From positions 225,778 to 289,777 of the forward strand of contig RXJJ01000012.1 in NCBI GenBank assembly GCA_003963145.1: a stretch of DNA of 64,000 nucleotides, read 5' to 3'. Numbering within the stretch: the stretch's first letter is position 1; the number at the start of each line of letters is the position of its first letter. This DNA is from Bradyrhizobiaceae bacterium. Its GTDB lineage: Bacteria; Pseudomonadota; Alphaproteobacteria; Rhizobiales; Xanthobacteraceae. Position numbers and translations under genes: made by a program. The notes beneath the pieces are model-generated. The model had not been told where the DNA came from and did no database searches. It worked only from the letters and a program-made list of their open reading frames with translations. This document shows positions 9,926-19,227 of the stretch, in pieces.

Positions 9926-10933
9926 ATGACTGCATTAGAAAGGTTCTTGGACGAATTTGGCAATTCTTTCGATGTTTCGCAAATTTTGGATTCTGACGTC
10001 GAAGTGATTGAGAGCATCCGCTATCCGAATCCCGTTATATATAAATACTATTCATCTGCTCGCTCCGGCTTTTTTAGCCGGCCTCAAATTCGGTTTAGCC
10101 CTAGAGAAGCTTTGAACGATCCTTTCGAAATGAGCCGGAAGTGGAAAAATATAAGTGCTGATAAAATCAGAGACGGTCTAAAAGTATCTCTGGCCGAAAG
10201 CCTGTCGGCAACGTTTTCTAACCCGGTTCTCTTGGCCGAAATGTTTAACGAGGAGCAAGCAGTCCAAGGTTCGCCTCTTTCAGAATCTCAGGTGTCGTTG
10301 GTAAGAAGCTTCTTAGAAAGCGAACAAGGAAAGGCATTTCTTGAAAGACAATTTAAGCTTGCTGCTCCATTGGTGGAGCCTATGCTCGAACATGTATTCG
10401 CTAAAATCGAATCGCAGCTCGAGCAGTTGTTGGATGGCACGGTTTCAAAGATTGGAGTGTTGTCGCTTTCAGAAGATGGATTGAGCGATTTAATGTGGGC
10501 TCACTATGGCGAATGCGGAAAAGGATTTGTAGTTGGTTTAAAGTACACTGATGCTTTTTTTCATCCAAGTGACGGCGGTTTGTTGCCCGCATTGAAAAAA
10601 GTGATTTACACGGATCAGTGGATCGAAAATTTTTGGAAAAATCCATACTACTTGTTCTTAGTCAAGCCAACGCGCTGGTCGTATGAAAAGGAGTGGCGAA
10701 TTTTTAAGAAATTTTCAACCAGCGACAAAGAGGTAATAGTGGGTAAGGATTCAATCCATTTATGGAATCTGTCGCCAGAGATTATTTCCTCGATTCATTT
10801 CGGATATAATTATCCAGACCATGAAATAGAAAAAAATAAAAATGAAATAAGATCGTTTGGTTCCGACCCCGTCTTTTATAAGATAAAAGTAAATCGTGAT
10901 GCTGGTGTTCTAGAGGCGCACGAATTGTCTTAA
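9926..10933 (+). CDS. DUF2971 domain-containing protein
   Basis: VIYKYYSSARSGFFSRPQIRFSPREALNDPFEMS ... GVLSLSEDGLSDLMWAHYGECGKGFVVGLKY; strongly AT-rich relative to flanks. Confidence 0.78.
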   Translation: MTALERFLDEFGNSFDVSQILDSDVEVIESIRYPNPVIYKYYSSARSGFFSRPQIRFSPREALNDPFEMSRKWKNISADKIRDGLKVSLAESLSATFSNPVLLAEMFNEEQAVQGSPLSESQVSLVRSFLESEQGKAFLERQFKLAAPLVEPMLEHVFAKIESQLEQLLDGTVSKIGVLSLSEDGLSDLMWAHYGECGKGFVVGLKYTDAFFHPSDGGLLPALKKVIYTDQWIENFWKNPYYLFLVKPTRWSYEKEWRIFKKFSTSDKEVIVGKDSIHLWNLSPEIISSIHFGYNYPDHEIEKNKNEIRSFGSDPVFYKIKVNRDAGVLEAHELS

Positions 10934-10935
10934 TC

Positions 10936-11406
10936 TCACTCATCCTTCTCCCGCGAAATCGTGACATTCGCGCTGGTCGTGCTGCGTGAGCAGTGCACGT
11001 CGAGCTTGCGGTAGCGGGTCTGGATGTCGTTGCCGCGGATCAGGCCGATGCGGTTGAGGCAGCGCTTGACGCCGTTGAGCGCGTCGTCCTTCGGGATGGT
11101 GAACACCACCGCCGCCGCGGTCGCCACCATCTCGATGAAGGCGGGCGAAGGCTTGCGCTGCGGCGAGGCGGCGTAGAATTCCGCCAGCTTGTTGCGGCTC
11201 TGGCAGCCGAGCGAGGCGCTCGCCGCCAGCGGATGCTGCAGATAGATGATGCCGCCGCGCGTCGCGCCGACCTTCATGTTGTCGATGCGCGAGGCGAGAT
11301 CCTTCGCCAGATCGTCGCAGCGGTCGGCGCGCGCGGGTGCTACTGAAAATCCGAGTGCGCCGAAGAGAGCGGCGCAAAAAGCAAGATGCGGTAATCGTTT
11401 TATCAT
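10936..11406 (-). CDS. Hypothetical exported protein
   Basis: MIKRLPHLAFCAALFGALGFSVAPARADRCDDLAKDLASRI: signal peptide; start trimmed to 11406. Confidence 0.65.
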   Translation of the reverse strand: MIKRLPHLAFCAALFGALGFSVAPARADRCDDLAKDLASRIDNMKVGATRGGIIYLQHPLAASASLGCQSRNKLAEFYAASPQRKPSPAFIEMVATAAAVVFTIPKDDALNGVKRCLNRIGLIRGNDIQTRYRKLDVHCSRSTTSANVTISREKDE

Positions 11407-11467
11407 CTGAGGCCCCATGCGCATTGAAGCGCGGCAGGAGATTTTCCGCAAGGGCGAACCCCGGCAA

Positions 11468-11989
11468 TCAAAATCCGTAGATAGAAACGGCAAGGATGAA
11501 CAGCGCCATCTCGTAATTGCTGTAGATCACCGGCACGGATACCAGCAGCACTGCCAGTCCCGGATGCTGGTTGCGCCTGGCGAGCACCAGCGCAAACGCC
11601 GCCAGCACCGGCGGAATGACCAGCAGCATGATCGTGGGCTGCGCCAGAACATAGAGGTCTTTCGACGCCAGCGATCCGTTCGGCCCCGGCAGATACCAGA
11701 GCCATCGTCCCAGCACCACGCCGGCCATGGCCGCCACCGCCCAGCGAACGCGCCCGGCCAGCGCGCAGATGAGAGCCGCGAGCGCAAAGACGGGATGGGT
11801 CAGGATATAAATCTTTTTCAGCGCGCCGCTCAAACCGGAGCCGGTGTCCGACAGGCCGTCCAGCGCGACGAAGAACATCGAACTGTCCCATGTCTCGAAC
11901 AGCGCAAGCGGCACTAATATCGCCGAGAGTCCAAATCGCTTCCAGCCGCTCATTGGCGCCGGTGACGTCTCCAGGGCGGTGGAATTCAT
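11468..11989 (-). CDS. Hypothetical integral membrane protein (paralogue of 12063-12587)
   Basis: Multiple TM segments; shares FETWD, GRVR and terminal IYGF with the neighbouring ORF. Confidence 0.65.
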   Translation of the reverse strand: MNSTALETSPAPMSGWKRFGLSAILVPLALFETWDSSMFFVALDGLSDTGSGLSGALKKIYILTHPVFALAALICALAGRVRWAVAAMAGVVLGRWLWYLPGPNGSLASKDLYVLAQPTIMLLVIPPVLAAFALVLARRNQHPGLAVLLVSVPVIYSNYEMALFILAVSIYGF

Positions 11990-12062
11990 CGGTCAATCCT
12001 GTCTTGTTGAAGAACGAAATGGATGGCGGCCGCAGCTCCGCGCTTGAGTTCTGCTCGCGGTA

Positions 12063-12587
12063 TCAAAATCCGTAAATCATGACGCCGATGAAAAAGCCGA
12101 CCATCATGACGATCAAATAAAGCGTCGGCAGGCAGACCAGAAACCTCGCAAGGCCAAGGCGAATGCCGCGTGCGGCGAGGCTGCCCGCAACGAGACCGGC
12201 AATGGGCATGACGACCAGATTCATGATCGTCTCCTGTGCCGAGAAGAAGCCCGTGATTTTCCAGTTCGCTGGGTCGAACAGATCGGCCGTCAGCCAGCGC
12301 AGGACGATGTTGGCGGCCAGCACGATGATGGCCTCGCGCACCCGGCCGATGCAGGCGAGCACCAGCGCCGCCGCGCCGAGCACGGGCTGGCTGAGAATGT
12401 GCGCGATGAGGAAAATTCCGCCGATGGCCGAGCGCTGATTGATGCTGTCCGGGATGGCGAGATTGGTCCAGCCGTCCCACGTCTCGAACGCGGCAATCGC
12501 GACGAGCGGCACAATGATGGCCAGCTTCTTCCATATCGATGGTTTGGCTGGGAGGGTGGCTGTGTCGGCGGGCATGGCGGCAATCAT
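12063..12587 (-). CDS. Hypothetical integral membrane protein (paralogue of 11468-11989)
   Basis: Multiple TM segments; FETWD, GRVR, terminal IYGF. Confidence 0.65.
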   Translation of the reverse strand: MIAAMPADTATLPAKPSIWKKLAIIVPLVAIAAFETWDGWTNLAIPDSINQRSAIGGIFLIAHILSQPVLGAAALVLACIGRVREAIIVLAANIVLRWLTADLFDPANWKITGFFSAQETIMNLVVMPIAGLVAGSLAARGIRLGLARFLVCLPTLYLIVMMVGFFIGVMIYGF

Positions 12588-12791
12588 CGCCTCTGGGTTT
12601 GAAATGCGGAGTTCTCAATGGGTCTCAAATGGATGTGACAATACGCCGGCCGGCAGTTTTGCAAAGCGGGCCGACGTTCGGACGCCTATGCCTTGGTCGC
12701 CAAAGGGTCTAGAACGGTTCGAAATTCTCCCCGGCGATCCGCTTGCCGCTGAAAAGGCAGGGGTTTTCGCCGCACACCCGCGAGGCCATCC

Positions 12792-14447
12792 ATGAACGCC
12801 CCCTTCGCCACGCCCACCGTCCCGCCCTACAGGCACACCCCGCTGTTTCCGCTCGGCAAGGACGAGACGCCCTACAGGAAGATTTCGTCCGAGGGCGTGC
12901 GCGTCGAGAAGGTGATGGGCAGGGACATGCTGGTGGTGTCGCGCGAGGCGCTGAAGGCGCTGGCGGAGGCCGCCTTCGTCGACATCAACCATTATCTGCG
13001 CCCCGGCCATCTCGCGCAGCTCCGCAAGATCCTCGACGACCCGGAGGCGAGCGACAACGACAAGTTCGTCGCCTTCGACTTTCTGAAGAACGCCAATATC
13101 GCCGCCGGCGGCGTGCTGCCGATGTGCCAGGACACCGGCACCGCGATCATCATGGGCAAGAAGGGCAACAACGTTCTCACCGAAGGCGACGACGAGGCGG
13201 CCCTGAGCGAAGGCGCGCGCGACGCGTATCTCAAGCGCAACCTGCGCTATTCGCAGCTCGCGCCGCTGTCGATGTTCGAGGAAAAGAACACCCGCAACAA
13301 CATGCCCGCGCAATGCGAAATCTACGCGGAAGGCCAGGATTCGAATCCCGACGCCTACAAGTTCATGTTCATGGCCAAGGGCGGCGGCTCGGCCAACAAG
13401 AGTTTCCTGTTTCAGGGCACGCCCTCGCTGCTGACGCGTGACCGGCTGCTGGCGTTCCTGAAAGAAAAAATTCTCACGCTCGGCACCGCCGCGTGCCCGC
13501 CTTATCACCTCGCTATCGTCATTGGCGGCACCTCCGCCGAACTCACCATGAAGACGGTGAAGCTTGCCTCCGCGCGCTATCTCGACGCGCTGCCGACCAA
13601 GGGCAGCGAGGACGCGCATGCGTTCCGCGATCTGGAGATGGAGCAGGAAATCTGGAAGATGACGCAGAGCCTCGGCGTCGGCGCGCAGTTCGGTGGAAAG
13701 TATTTCTGCCATGACGTGCGCGTGATCCGTCTGCCGCGTCACGGCGCGTCGCTGCCGATTGGTTTGGGCGTGTCGTGCTCGGCGGACCGTCAGGTGCTCG
13801 GCAAGATCACGAAAGACGGCGTCTATCTGGAGGAGCTGGAGCACAATCCGGCGAAATATCTGCCCGACATCGAAGGCACGCTCGGCGGCGATCCGGTGAA
13901 GATCGATCTCAACCGGCCGATGAAGGATATTCTTAGCCACCTGTCGCAGTACCCGGTGAAGACGCGTCTCGCGCTGACCGGCACCATCATCGTCGCGCGC
14001 GATCTGGCCCATTCCAAATTGCGCGAGCGGCTGGAGAAGGGCGAGGCGCTGCCGGATTATTTCAAGAACCATCCGATCTATTACGCGGGTCCCGCGAAGA
14101 CGCCGGAGGGCTATACGTCGGGCTCGTTTGGGCCGACCACGGCGGGCCGCATGGATTCGTTTGTCGATCAGTTCCAGGCGGCGGGCGGTTCGATGGTGAT
14201 GCTTGCCAAGGGCAACCGTGCCAGCGCAGTGCGCGATGCGTGCGAGACGCATGGCGGCTTCTATCTCGGCTCGGTCGGCGGCTCGGCCGCGAACCTCGCC
14301 GAACATTGCATCAAGAAGGTCGAGGTCGTGGAATATCCAGAACTCGGCATGGAAGCGATCTGGCGCATCGAGGTCGTCGATTTTCCGGCCTTCATCATCA
14401 TCGATGACAAGGGCAACGACTTTTTCAAGGAACTGAATCTCGGTTGA
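12792..14447 (+). CDS. fumA: Fumarate hydratase class I (iron-sulfur)
   Basis: 551 aa; [63 protein letters not shown]. Confidence 0.95.
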   Translation: MNAPFATPTVPPYRHTPLFPLGKDETPYRKISSEGVRVEKVMGRDMLVVSREALKALAEAAFVDINHYLRPGHLAQLRKILDDPEASDNDKFVAFDFLKNANIAAGGVLPMCQDTGTAIIMGKKGNNVLTEGDDEAALSEGARDAYLKRNLRYSQLAPLSMFEEKNTRNNMPAQCEIYAEGQDSNPDAYKFMFMAKGGGSANKSFLFQGTPSLLTRDRLLAFLKEKILTLGTAACPPYHLAIVIGGTSAELTMKTVKLASARYLDALPTKGSEDAHAFRDLEMEQEIWKMTQSLGVGAQFGGKYFCHDVRVIRLPRHGASLPIGLGVSCSADRQVLGKITKDGVYLEELEHNPAKYLPDIEGTLGGDPVKIDLNRPMKDILSHLSQYPVKTRLALTGTIIVARDLAHSKLRERLEKGEALPDYFKNHPIYYAGPAKTPEGYTSGSFGPTTAGRMDSFVDQFQAAGGSMVMLAKGNRASAVRDACETHGGFYLGSVGGSAANLAEHCIKKVEVVEYPELGMEAIWRIEVVDFPAFIIIDDKGNDFFKELNLG

Positions 14448-14460
14448 TATCTTGACCGAG

Positions 14461-14661
14461 ATGCCTTCGAAAACGCGCAAGCCGCCCTGGAAAAAACCCA
14501 ACCCGCGCAAGAGCGGTGGCGGAAAAGCCTCGAAGCTCTCGCCGCAGTTGCGCGAGATGGCGCGCGAGCGCGCGGCGAAAGCCGGGCGTCGCTATCCGAA
14601 TCTTATCGACAACATGTGGGCGGCCCAGCACGCGAAGGCCTCACGTAGCAACTCCGACTAA
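14461..14661 (+). CDS. Small basic conserved-looking protein
   Basis: MPSKTRKPPWKKPNPRKSGGG...RRYPNLIDNMWAAQ; immediately downstream of fumarase. Confidence 0.55.
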   Translation: MPSKTRKPPWKKPNPRKSGGGKASKLSPQLREMARERAAKAGRRYPNLIDNMWAAQHAKASRSNSD

Positions 14662-14708
14662 ATTCCGTTTTTGGAAAAACGTTTCTTGACGGGACGAGCT
14701 GTATCCTG

Positions 14709-14730
14709 TATTTAACCAAATAGTTAAATA
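14709..14730. promoter_or_regulatory. Candidate ArsR-family operator
   Basis: Perfect inverted repeat TATTTAAC-CAAATA-GTTAAATA directly in front of the ArsR-type regulator gene. Confidence 0.65.
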
Positions 14731-14744
14731 TGAGACATGCCACA

Positions 14745-15140
14745 ATGGACCGTCTTTCCAGCACATTTTCAGCGTTGGCTGACCCGACAAGGCGGGCGAT
14801 CCTCGCGCGGCTGGCACTCGGTGAAACCAGCGTCAACGAGATCGCCAGGCCGTTCGACATGAGCCTGCCGGCGGTGTCGAAACATCTCAAGGTCCTCGAA
14901 GGGGCGGGGCTGATCTCGCGCGGGCGCGACGCACAGTGGCGGCCATGCAAGCTCGAAGCCGCGCCGCTGAAAGAGGCCGCGGGCTGGATCGAATATTATC
15001 GCCGCTTCTGGGAGATGAGTTTCGACCGCCTCGACGATTATCTGCAGCGCCTGCAGTCGCAGACGACGGAGAAGCCGAAAAAGCCTTCGCAATCGTCCAA
15101 GGCACCAAAACCGAAAGGGCCGAAAAATGAGCGCAAGTAA
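14745..15140 (+). CDS. ArsR/SmtB-family HTH transcriptional regulator
   Basis: MDRLSSTFSALADPTRRAILARLALGETSVNEIARPFDMSLPAVSKHLKVLEGAGLI. Confidence 0.9.
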   Translation: MDRLSSTFSALADPTRRAILARLALGETSVNEIARPFDMSLPAVSKHLKVLEGAGLISRGRDAQWRPCKLEAAPLKEAAGWIEYYRRFWEMSFDRLDDYLQRLQSQTTEKPKKPSQSSKAPKPKGPKNERK

Positions 15141-15633
15141 CACCGTCGCCGGAAGCTTTGTCATCAGCCGCACCTTCAACGCGCCGCGCGAAACCGTATG
15201 GCAGGCATGGACCGAACGCGACGCGATGGCCCAATGGTGGGGACCGAAAGGGTGTCCCGTTTCGGTGAAGACGTTCGATCCGAAGCCGGGCGGGATGTTT
15301 CACTACAGCATGGCATTGCCGAACTGCGATCCGTGGTGGGGCCGCTTCGTCTATCGCGAGATCGAAAAGCCGTCGCGCCTTGTCTTCGTCAGTTCGTTTT
15401 CAGATGAAAAGGGCGGTGTGACCCGCGCGCCGTTCAGTCCGCACTGGCCGCTTGAAGTGCTGAACGAAGTGACATTGACCGAGAGCGGCGGCAAGACAAC
15501 CATCCGGCTTGAGGGCAGACCCGTGAAACCGACGTCCGAAGAGGCCGCAGCGTTTGAAGGGATGTTCCCGTCCATGGAGCAGGGCTTCGGCGGAACCTTC
15601 GATCAGCTCGCCGACTATCTTGCATCGCGTTGA
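15127..15633 (+). CDS. SRPBCC / AHSA1-domain protein
   Basis: FVISRTFNAPRETVWQAWTERDAMAQWWGPKGCPV; overlaps the end of the ArsR ORF. Confidence 0.88.
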   Translation: MSASNTVAGSFVISRTFNAPRETVWQAWTERDAMAQWWGPKGCPVSVKTFDPKPGGMFHYSMALPNCDPWWGRFVYREIEKPSRLVFVSSFSDEKGGVTRAPFSPHWPLEVLNEVTLTESGGKTTIRLEGRPVKPTSEEAAAFEGMFPSMEQGFGGTFDQLADYLASR

Positions 15634-15650
15634 AAACTGCGGAGCCGGAA

Positions 15651-16160
15651 ATGAGCGCGACCAATGCGACCGCCAGAACTTTTCTCTTCACCCGCACGTT
15701 CAATGCGCCGCGTGAAACGGTGTGGAACGCATGGGCCGATATCGGCAAGCGGTCGCAGTGGTGGAAGCCGATGGGCACGCCCATCACGGTCAAGGCCTAC
15801 GACCTGAAGCCCGGCGGCGTGATGCATTACGGCATGGATACGCCGGACGGCGCCAAATGGTGGGGCCTGTTTGCTTATCGCGAGGTCGAGGCGCCGTCAC
15901 GGGTGGTTTACGTCAATTCGTTCTCGGACGAAGACGGCAACATCGTCCGCGCATCGATGCATCCGCACTGGCCGCTTGAAGTTCTCACTACGGTGACCTT
16001 TACCGAGGATGGCGACAGGACCGTTATGAAATTCGAGGGCGTCCCGATTAACGCGACGGGTGAGGAGCGCGCTCTGTTCGAAGACAGGATCGAACAGATG
16101 CAGCAGGCTTTTGGCGGCACGACCGGTCAGCTTGCGGCCTATCTCGCGGAACATCGATAG
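15651..16160 (+). CDS. SRPBCC / AHSA1-domain protein
   Basis: FLFTRTFNAPRETVWNAWADIGKRSQWWKPMGTPI. Confidence 0.86.
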   Translation: MSATNATARTFLFTRTFNAPRETVWNAWADIGKRSQWWKPMGTPITVKAYDLKPGGVMHYGMDTPDGAKWWGLFAYREVEAPSRVVYVNSFSDEDGNIVRASMHPHWPLEVLTTVTFTEDGDRTVMKFEGVPINATGEERALFEDRIEQMQQAFGGTTGQLAAYLAEHR

Positions 16161-16235
16161 TCGCCATTAGTAATGCCGCTGTCATCGTTTCGATGTTAGC
16201 AGCAATGCCAAAGACCAGAACAACAGGAGGAACAC

Positions 16236-16649
16236 ATGAAGGTCACCCCATATCTGTTTTTCAACGGCACCTGCGAAGAAGCAGTCAAGTTTTACGAAAA
16301 AGTCCTCGGCGCGAAGGTCGCCTTCATGATGCGCTACAAGGACATGCCGGCAGAGGCAACGCATTCAGCAGAGGATGACCCAAAAATCGCGCATGTGCGC
16401 TTTACGATTGGCGACAGCGTCGTCATGGCGTCGGATGCTCCGCCGCAGCGCTTCAACAAGCCGCAAGGCTTCGACATGAGCCTTGGCATCGATAAGCCGG
16501 AAGAGGCCGATCGCATTTTCGCTGCTCTGTCCGAGGGCGGAACGGTCACGATGCCCATCGCGGAAACATTCTGGGCGCATCGCTTCGGCGCGCTGGTCGA
16601 CAAGTTCGGCACGCCCTGGATGGTGAACTGCGAAAAGCCGATGGCGTAA
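16236..16649 (+). CDS. VOC family protein (PhnB-like)
   Basis: MKVTPYLFFNGTCEEAVKFYEKVLGAKVAFMMRYKDMP. Confidence 0.88.
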   Translation: MKVTPYLFFNGTCEEAVKFYEKVLGAKVAFMMRYKDMPAEATHSAEDDPKIAHVRFTIGDSVVMASDAPPQRFNKPQGFDMSLGIDKPEEADRIFAALSEGGTVTMPIAETFWAHRFGALVDKFGTPWMVNCEKPMA

Positions 16650-16672
16650 TCGCCGCAGTTCGGAGCCAGTCC

Positions 16673-17191
16673 ATGCCATCAAGACCATCGGCATCAGCCA
16701 GTCCGCTGTCCGTTGAGGAAGACGAACTCATTGTCTCGCGCAAATTCAACGCGCCGCGCGAGCTTGTCTGGAAGGCATGGACCGATCCGAAGCATGCCAT
16801 CCACTGGTGGGGCCCTCCGTTCTGTCCCGCGGTCGAGATGAACATGGACGTCCGGGTCGGCGGCAAATGGCGCAACTGCCTGAAGTCCGGAGAAGACGGC
16901 ACGCTGCTGTGGCAGCACGGTGAGTTCAGGGAAATCTCGCCGCCCAGCCGCCTCGTCTTCACCTTCACCTGGGACAACAACCCGTATCTCGAATTTCCCA
17001 ATGTTCCGATGCTGGTGGAATTGACGTTTGAGGAGAAGGACGGCGGCACGCTGCTGACGCTGCGCCAGACCGGATTCCATTCCATCGCCGACCGTGACGG
17101 TCATGGCATGGGCTGGAACGGCACATTCGATCGCTTTGAAAATTACGCCTTGCAGAATGCAAGCGGCGCCAAATCCGAAAGACCCCAATAA
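16673..17191 (+). CDS. SRPBCC / AHSA1-domain protein
   Basis: IVSRKFNAPRELVWKAWTDPKHAIHWWGPPFCPAVEMNMDVRVGGKW. Confidence 0.87.
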   Translation: MPSRPSASASPLSVEEDELIVSRKFNAPRELVWKAWTDPKHAIHWWGPPFCPAVEMNMDVRVGGKWRNCLKSGEDGTLLWQHGEFREISPPSRLVFTFTWDNNPYLEFPNVPMLVELTFEEKDGGTLLTLRQTGFHSIADRDGHGMGWNGTFDRFENYALQNASGAKSERPQ

Positions 17192-17202
17192 GGAGATTGC
17201 CG

Positions 17203-17673
17203 ATGGCGAACGTTTTCCCTTGCCTGTGGTTCAAGTCCGAAGCCGAAGAGGCGCTGCGCTATTATGTCTCGATCATCAAGAATTCGAGTCTGGAAAGCGT
17301 CAACCGCGTCGGCGATGTGCAGCCATTGCCCAAAAGCAGCGTGATTTCCGCCACCGCGATTCTTGACGGGGAGCGGGTTCTGGCGATCAACGGCAATCCG
17401 CAGTTCCCGTTCACGATGGCGATGTCGATGGTCTTGTTATGCGACACGCAAAAGGACATCGATACGTATTGGGATAAGCTCAGCGCCGGCGGCCAGACCA
17501 TCCAGTGCGGCTGGCTCACCGACAAATACGGAGTTGCCTGGCAGGTGGTGCCGCGCATCTTTCCGGAGCTTCTCAAGGGCGATCAGGCATCCGTCGACCG
17601 GATGATGACAGCGATGATGACCATGACCAAGCTCGACATCGCAGCGTTGCAAAAGGCTTATGACGGTCAATAG
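17203..17673 (+). CDS. VOC family protein (PhnB-like, 3-demethylubiquinone-9 3-methyltransferase-like fold)
   Basis: MANVFPCLWFKSEAEEALRYYVSIIKNSSLESVNRV ... GWLTDKYGVAWQVVPRIFPELL. Confidence 0.87.
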   Translation: MANVFPCLWFKSEAEEALRYYVSIIKNSSLESVNRVGDVQPLPKSSVISATAILDGERVLAINGNPQFPFTMAMSMVLLCDTQKDIDTYWDKLSAGGQTIQCGWLTDKYGVAWQVVPRIFPELLKGDQASVDRMMTAMMTMTKLDIAALQKAYDGQ

Positions 17674-17735
17674 TTTGTGACGCCGCGCATAAAGGTTGGT
17701 CTTGGGTGAGTGCGCGATGCGCGCTACATCGTGAT

Positions 17736-17821
17736 CGTCGTCCCCGCGAAAGCGGGCACGCGCATTCATACAATCAAGTTGATGCTCCTTCGTTCTGGAT
17801 TCCCGCTGTCGCGGGCGTGAC
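17736..17821. repeat. REP-like intergenic palindromic element
   Basis: CGTCCCCGCGAAAGCGGGCACGCG ... TTCCCGCTGTCGCGGGCGTGAC: two G+C hairpins of the type common in this family. Confidence 0.55.
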
Positions 17822-17857
17822 CAAGAAGGAATTTGGACGACAAGGAGAATCGTTGCC

Positions 17858-19063
17858 GTGTCTTCAAGCTACGTCAAAAACGCCGTCGTTCTCGGATTGC
17901 TTTCCGCTGTCGGCCCCTTTGCGATCGACATGTATCTTCCGGCGCTGCCGGCGATCTCCGCCGATCTGAAGGCGTCGACGGCCGCGACGCAGATGACGCT
18001 GATGGCGTTTTTCGTCACACTCGGTCTGTGTCAGATTTTCTACGGTCCCGTCTCCGACACCATGGGCCGCAAGCCGCCGCTTTATTTCGGGCTCGGGCTG
18101 TTCATCATTGGTTCGATCGGATGCGCGATGGCTTCGAACATCCAATGGCTGATCGCGCTGCGGGTGGTGCAGGGCATCGGCGCGGCGTCGGTGATGGTGA
18201 TTCCGCGCGCGATCATCCGCGACCTTCACACCGGCATCGAGGCGACGCGGCTGATGGCGCTGGTGATGCTGGTGTTCAGCGTGTCGCCGATCCTGGCGCC
18301 GCTGTTCGGCAGCGCGCTGATCGTGCCGTTCGGCTGGCGCGCGGTGTTCCTCGCCGTCACCGTGGCGGCGGTGCTCGCGGCCATTCTCATCGCGGCGTTC
18401 CTGCCGGAAACCCGCCTGCCGGAAGACCGGGTCAAGGCCAGCCTCGGAAACATCCTGCGCCATTTCTGGAATCTGCTTCGCAATCCCCGTTTTCTCGGGC
18501 TGGTTTTTATCGGCGGGTTCGGCATGGCGAGCTTTTTCGCATTCCTCGCGAGTTCCTCGTTCATCTATATCGACCATTTCGGCCTGACGCCGACGCAGTA
18601 CAGTCTCGCCTTTTCGGTGAACGCGGTCGGCTTCATCGGGGCGTCGCAATTCGCCGCCGCGCTTGGCGCGCGCTTCGGCATGGCGCGGATGGTGAAGATC
18701 GCCGCCTTTTCCTATGCATTCTTCGCCGTCGTTCTGTTTGCGGTGACAAGCATGGGGGCCAGCAGCCTGCCGGTGCTGATGGTGCTGTTGTTTCTCAGCT
18801 TCGCCTCCCTCGGCCTCGTCATCCCCTCCAGCATGGTGCTGGCGCTGGACGATCACGGCCCGATCGCGGGCATGGCGTCCTCGCTGGCCGGAACCCTGCA
18901 GATGCTGTCAGGCGGCGTGGTGGTGGCGGTCGCCAGCTTCTTCTTCGACGGCACGGCCTATCCGATGGTCACCATCATCGCCCTGTGCGCCTGCTGTGCG
19001 CTTGGGCTCAGCCTTGTGACGTTACGTGGACGCCCAGAAGCGGCGGTCCAACTGGCCGAGTGA
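17858..19063 (+). CDS. Bcr/CflA-family MFS multidrug transporter
   Basis: 401 aa, 12 TM; PFAIDMYLPALPAISADL ... GPVSDTMGRKPPLYFGLGLF. Confidence 0.9.
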   Translation: MSSSYVKNAVVLGLLSAVGPFAIDMYLPALPAISADLKASTAATQMTLMAFFVTLGLCQIFYGPVSDTMGRKPPLYFGLGLFIIGSIGCAMASNIQWLIALRVVQGIGAASVMVIPRAIIRDLHTGIEATRLMALVMLVFSVSPILAPLFGSALIVPFGWRAVFLAVTVAAVLAAILIAAFLPETRLPEDRVKASLGNILRHFWNLLRNPRFLGLVFIGGFGMASFFAFLASSSFIYIDHFGLTPTQYSLAFSVNAVGFIGASQFAAALGARFGMARMVKIAAFSYAFFAVVLFAVTSMGASSLPVLMVLLFLSFASLGLVIPSSMVLALDDHGPIAGMASSLAGTLQMLSGGVVVAVASFFFDGTAYPMVTIIALCACCALGLSLVTLRGRPEAAVQLAE

Positions 19064-19227
19064 TCGCATAAATAATCGTCACGTTCGGGATCGAAGCGCC
19101 GTTATTCCGGTTTAGATGGGGATGACGCGCGGCTGGCCGCGTCATCCGGCGCGAAAGACATGACATTGTCGCCGGAATCGTTCAAAGAGAATGAGCCGGT
19201 TTCTTTTTGGTTCCTGTATCGTCAGTC

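Noticed and set aside
12615-14510. 631-aa minus-strand ORF opposite fumarase
   Set aside because: Antisense shadow ORF in high-GC DNA; Arg/His-rich composition and no domain, while the plus strand clearly encodes FumA.
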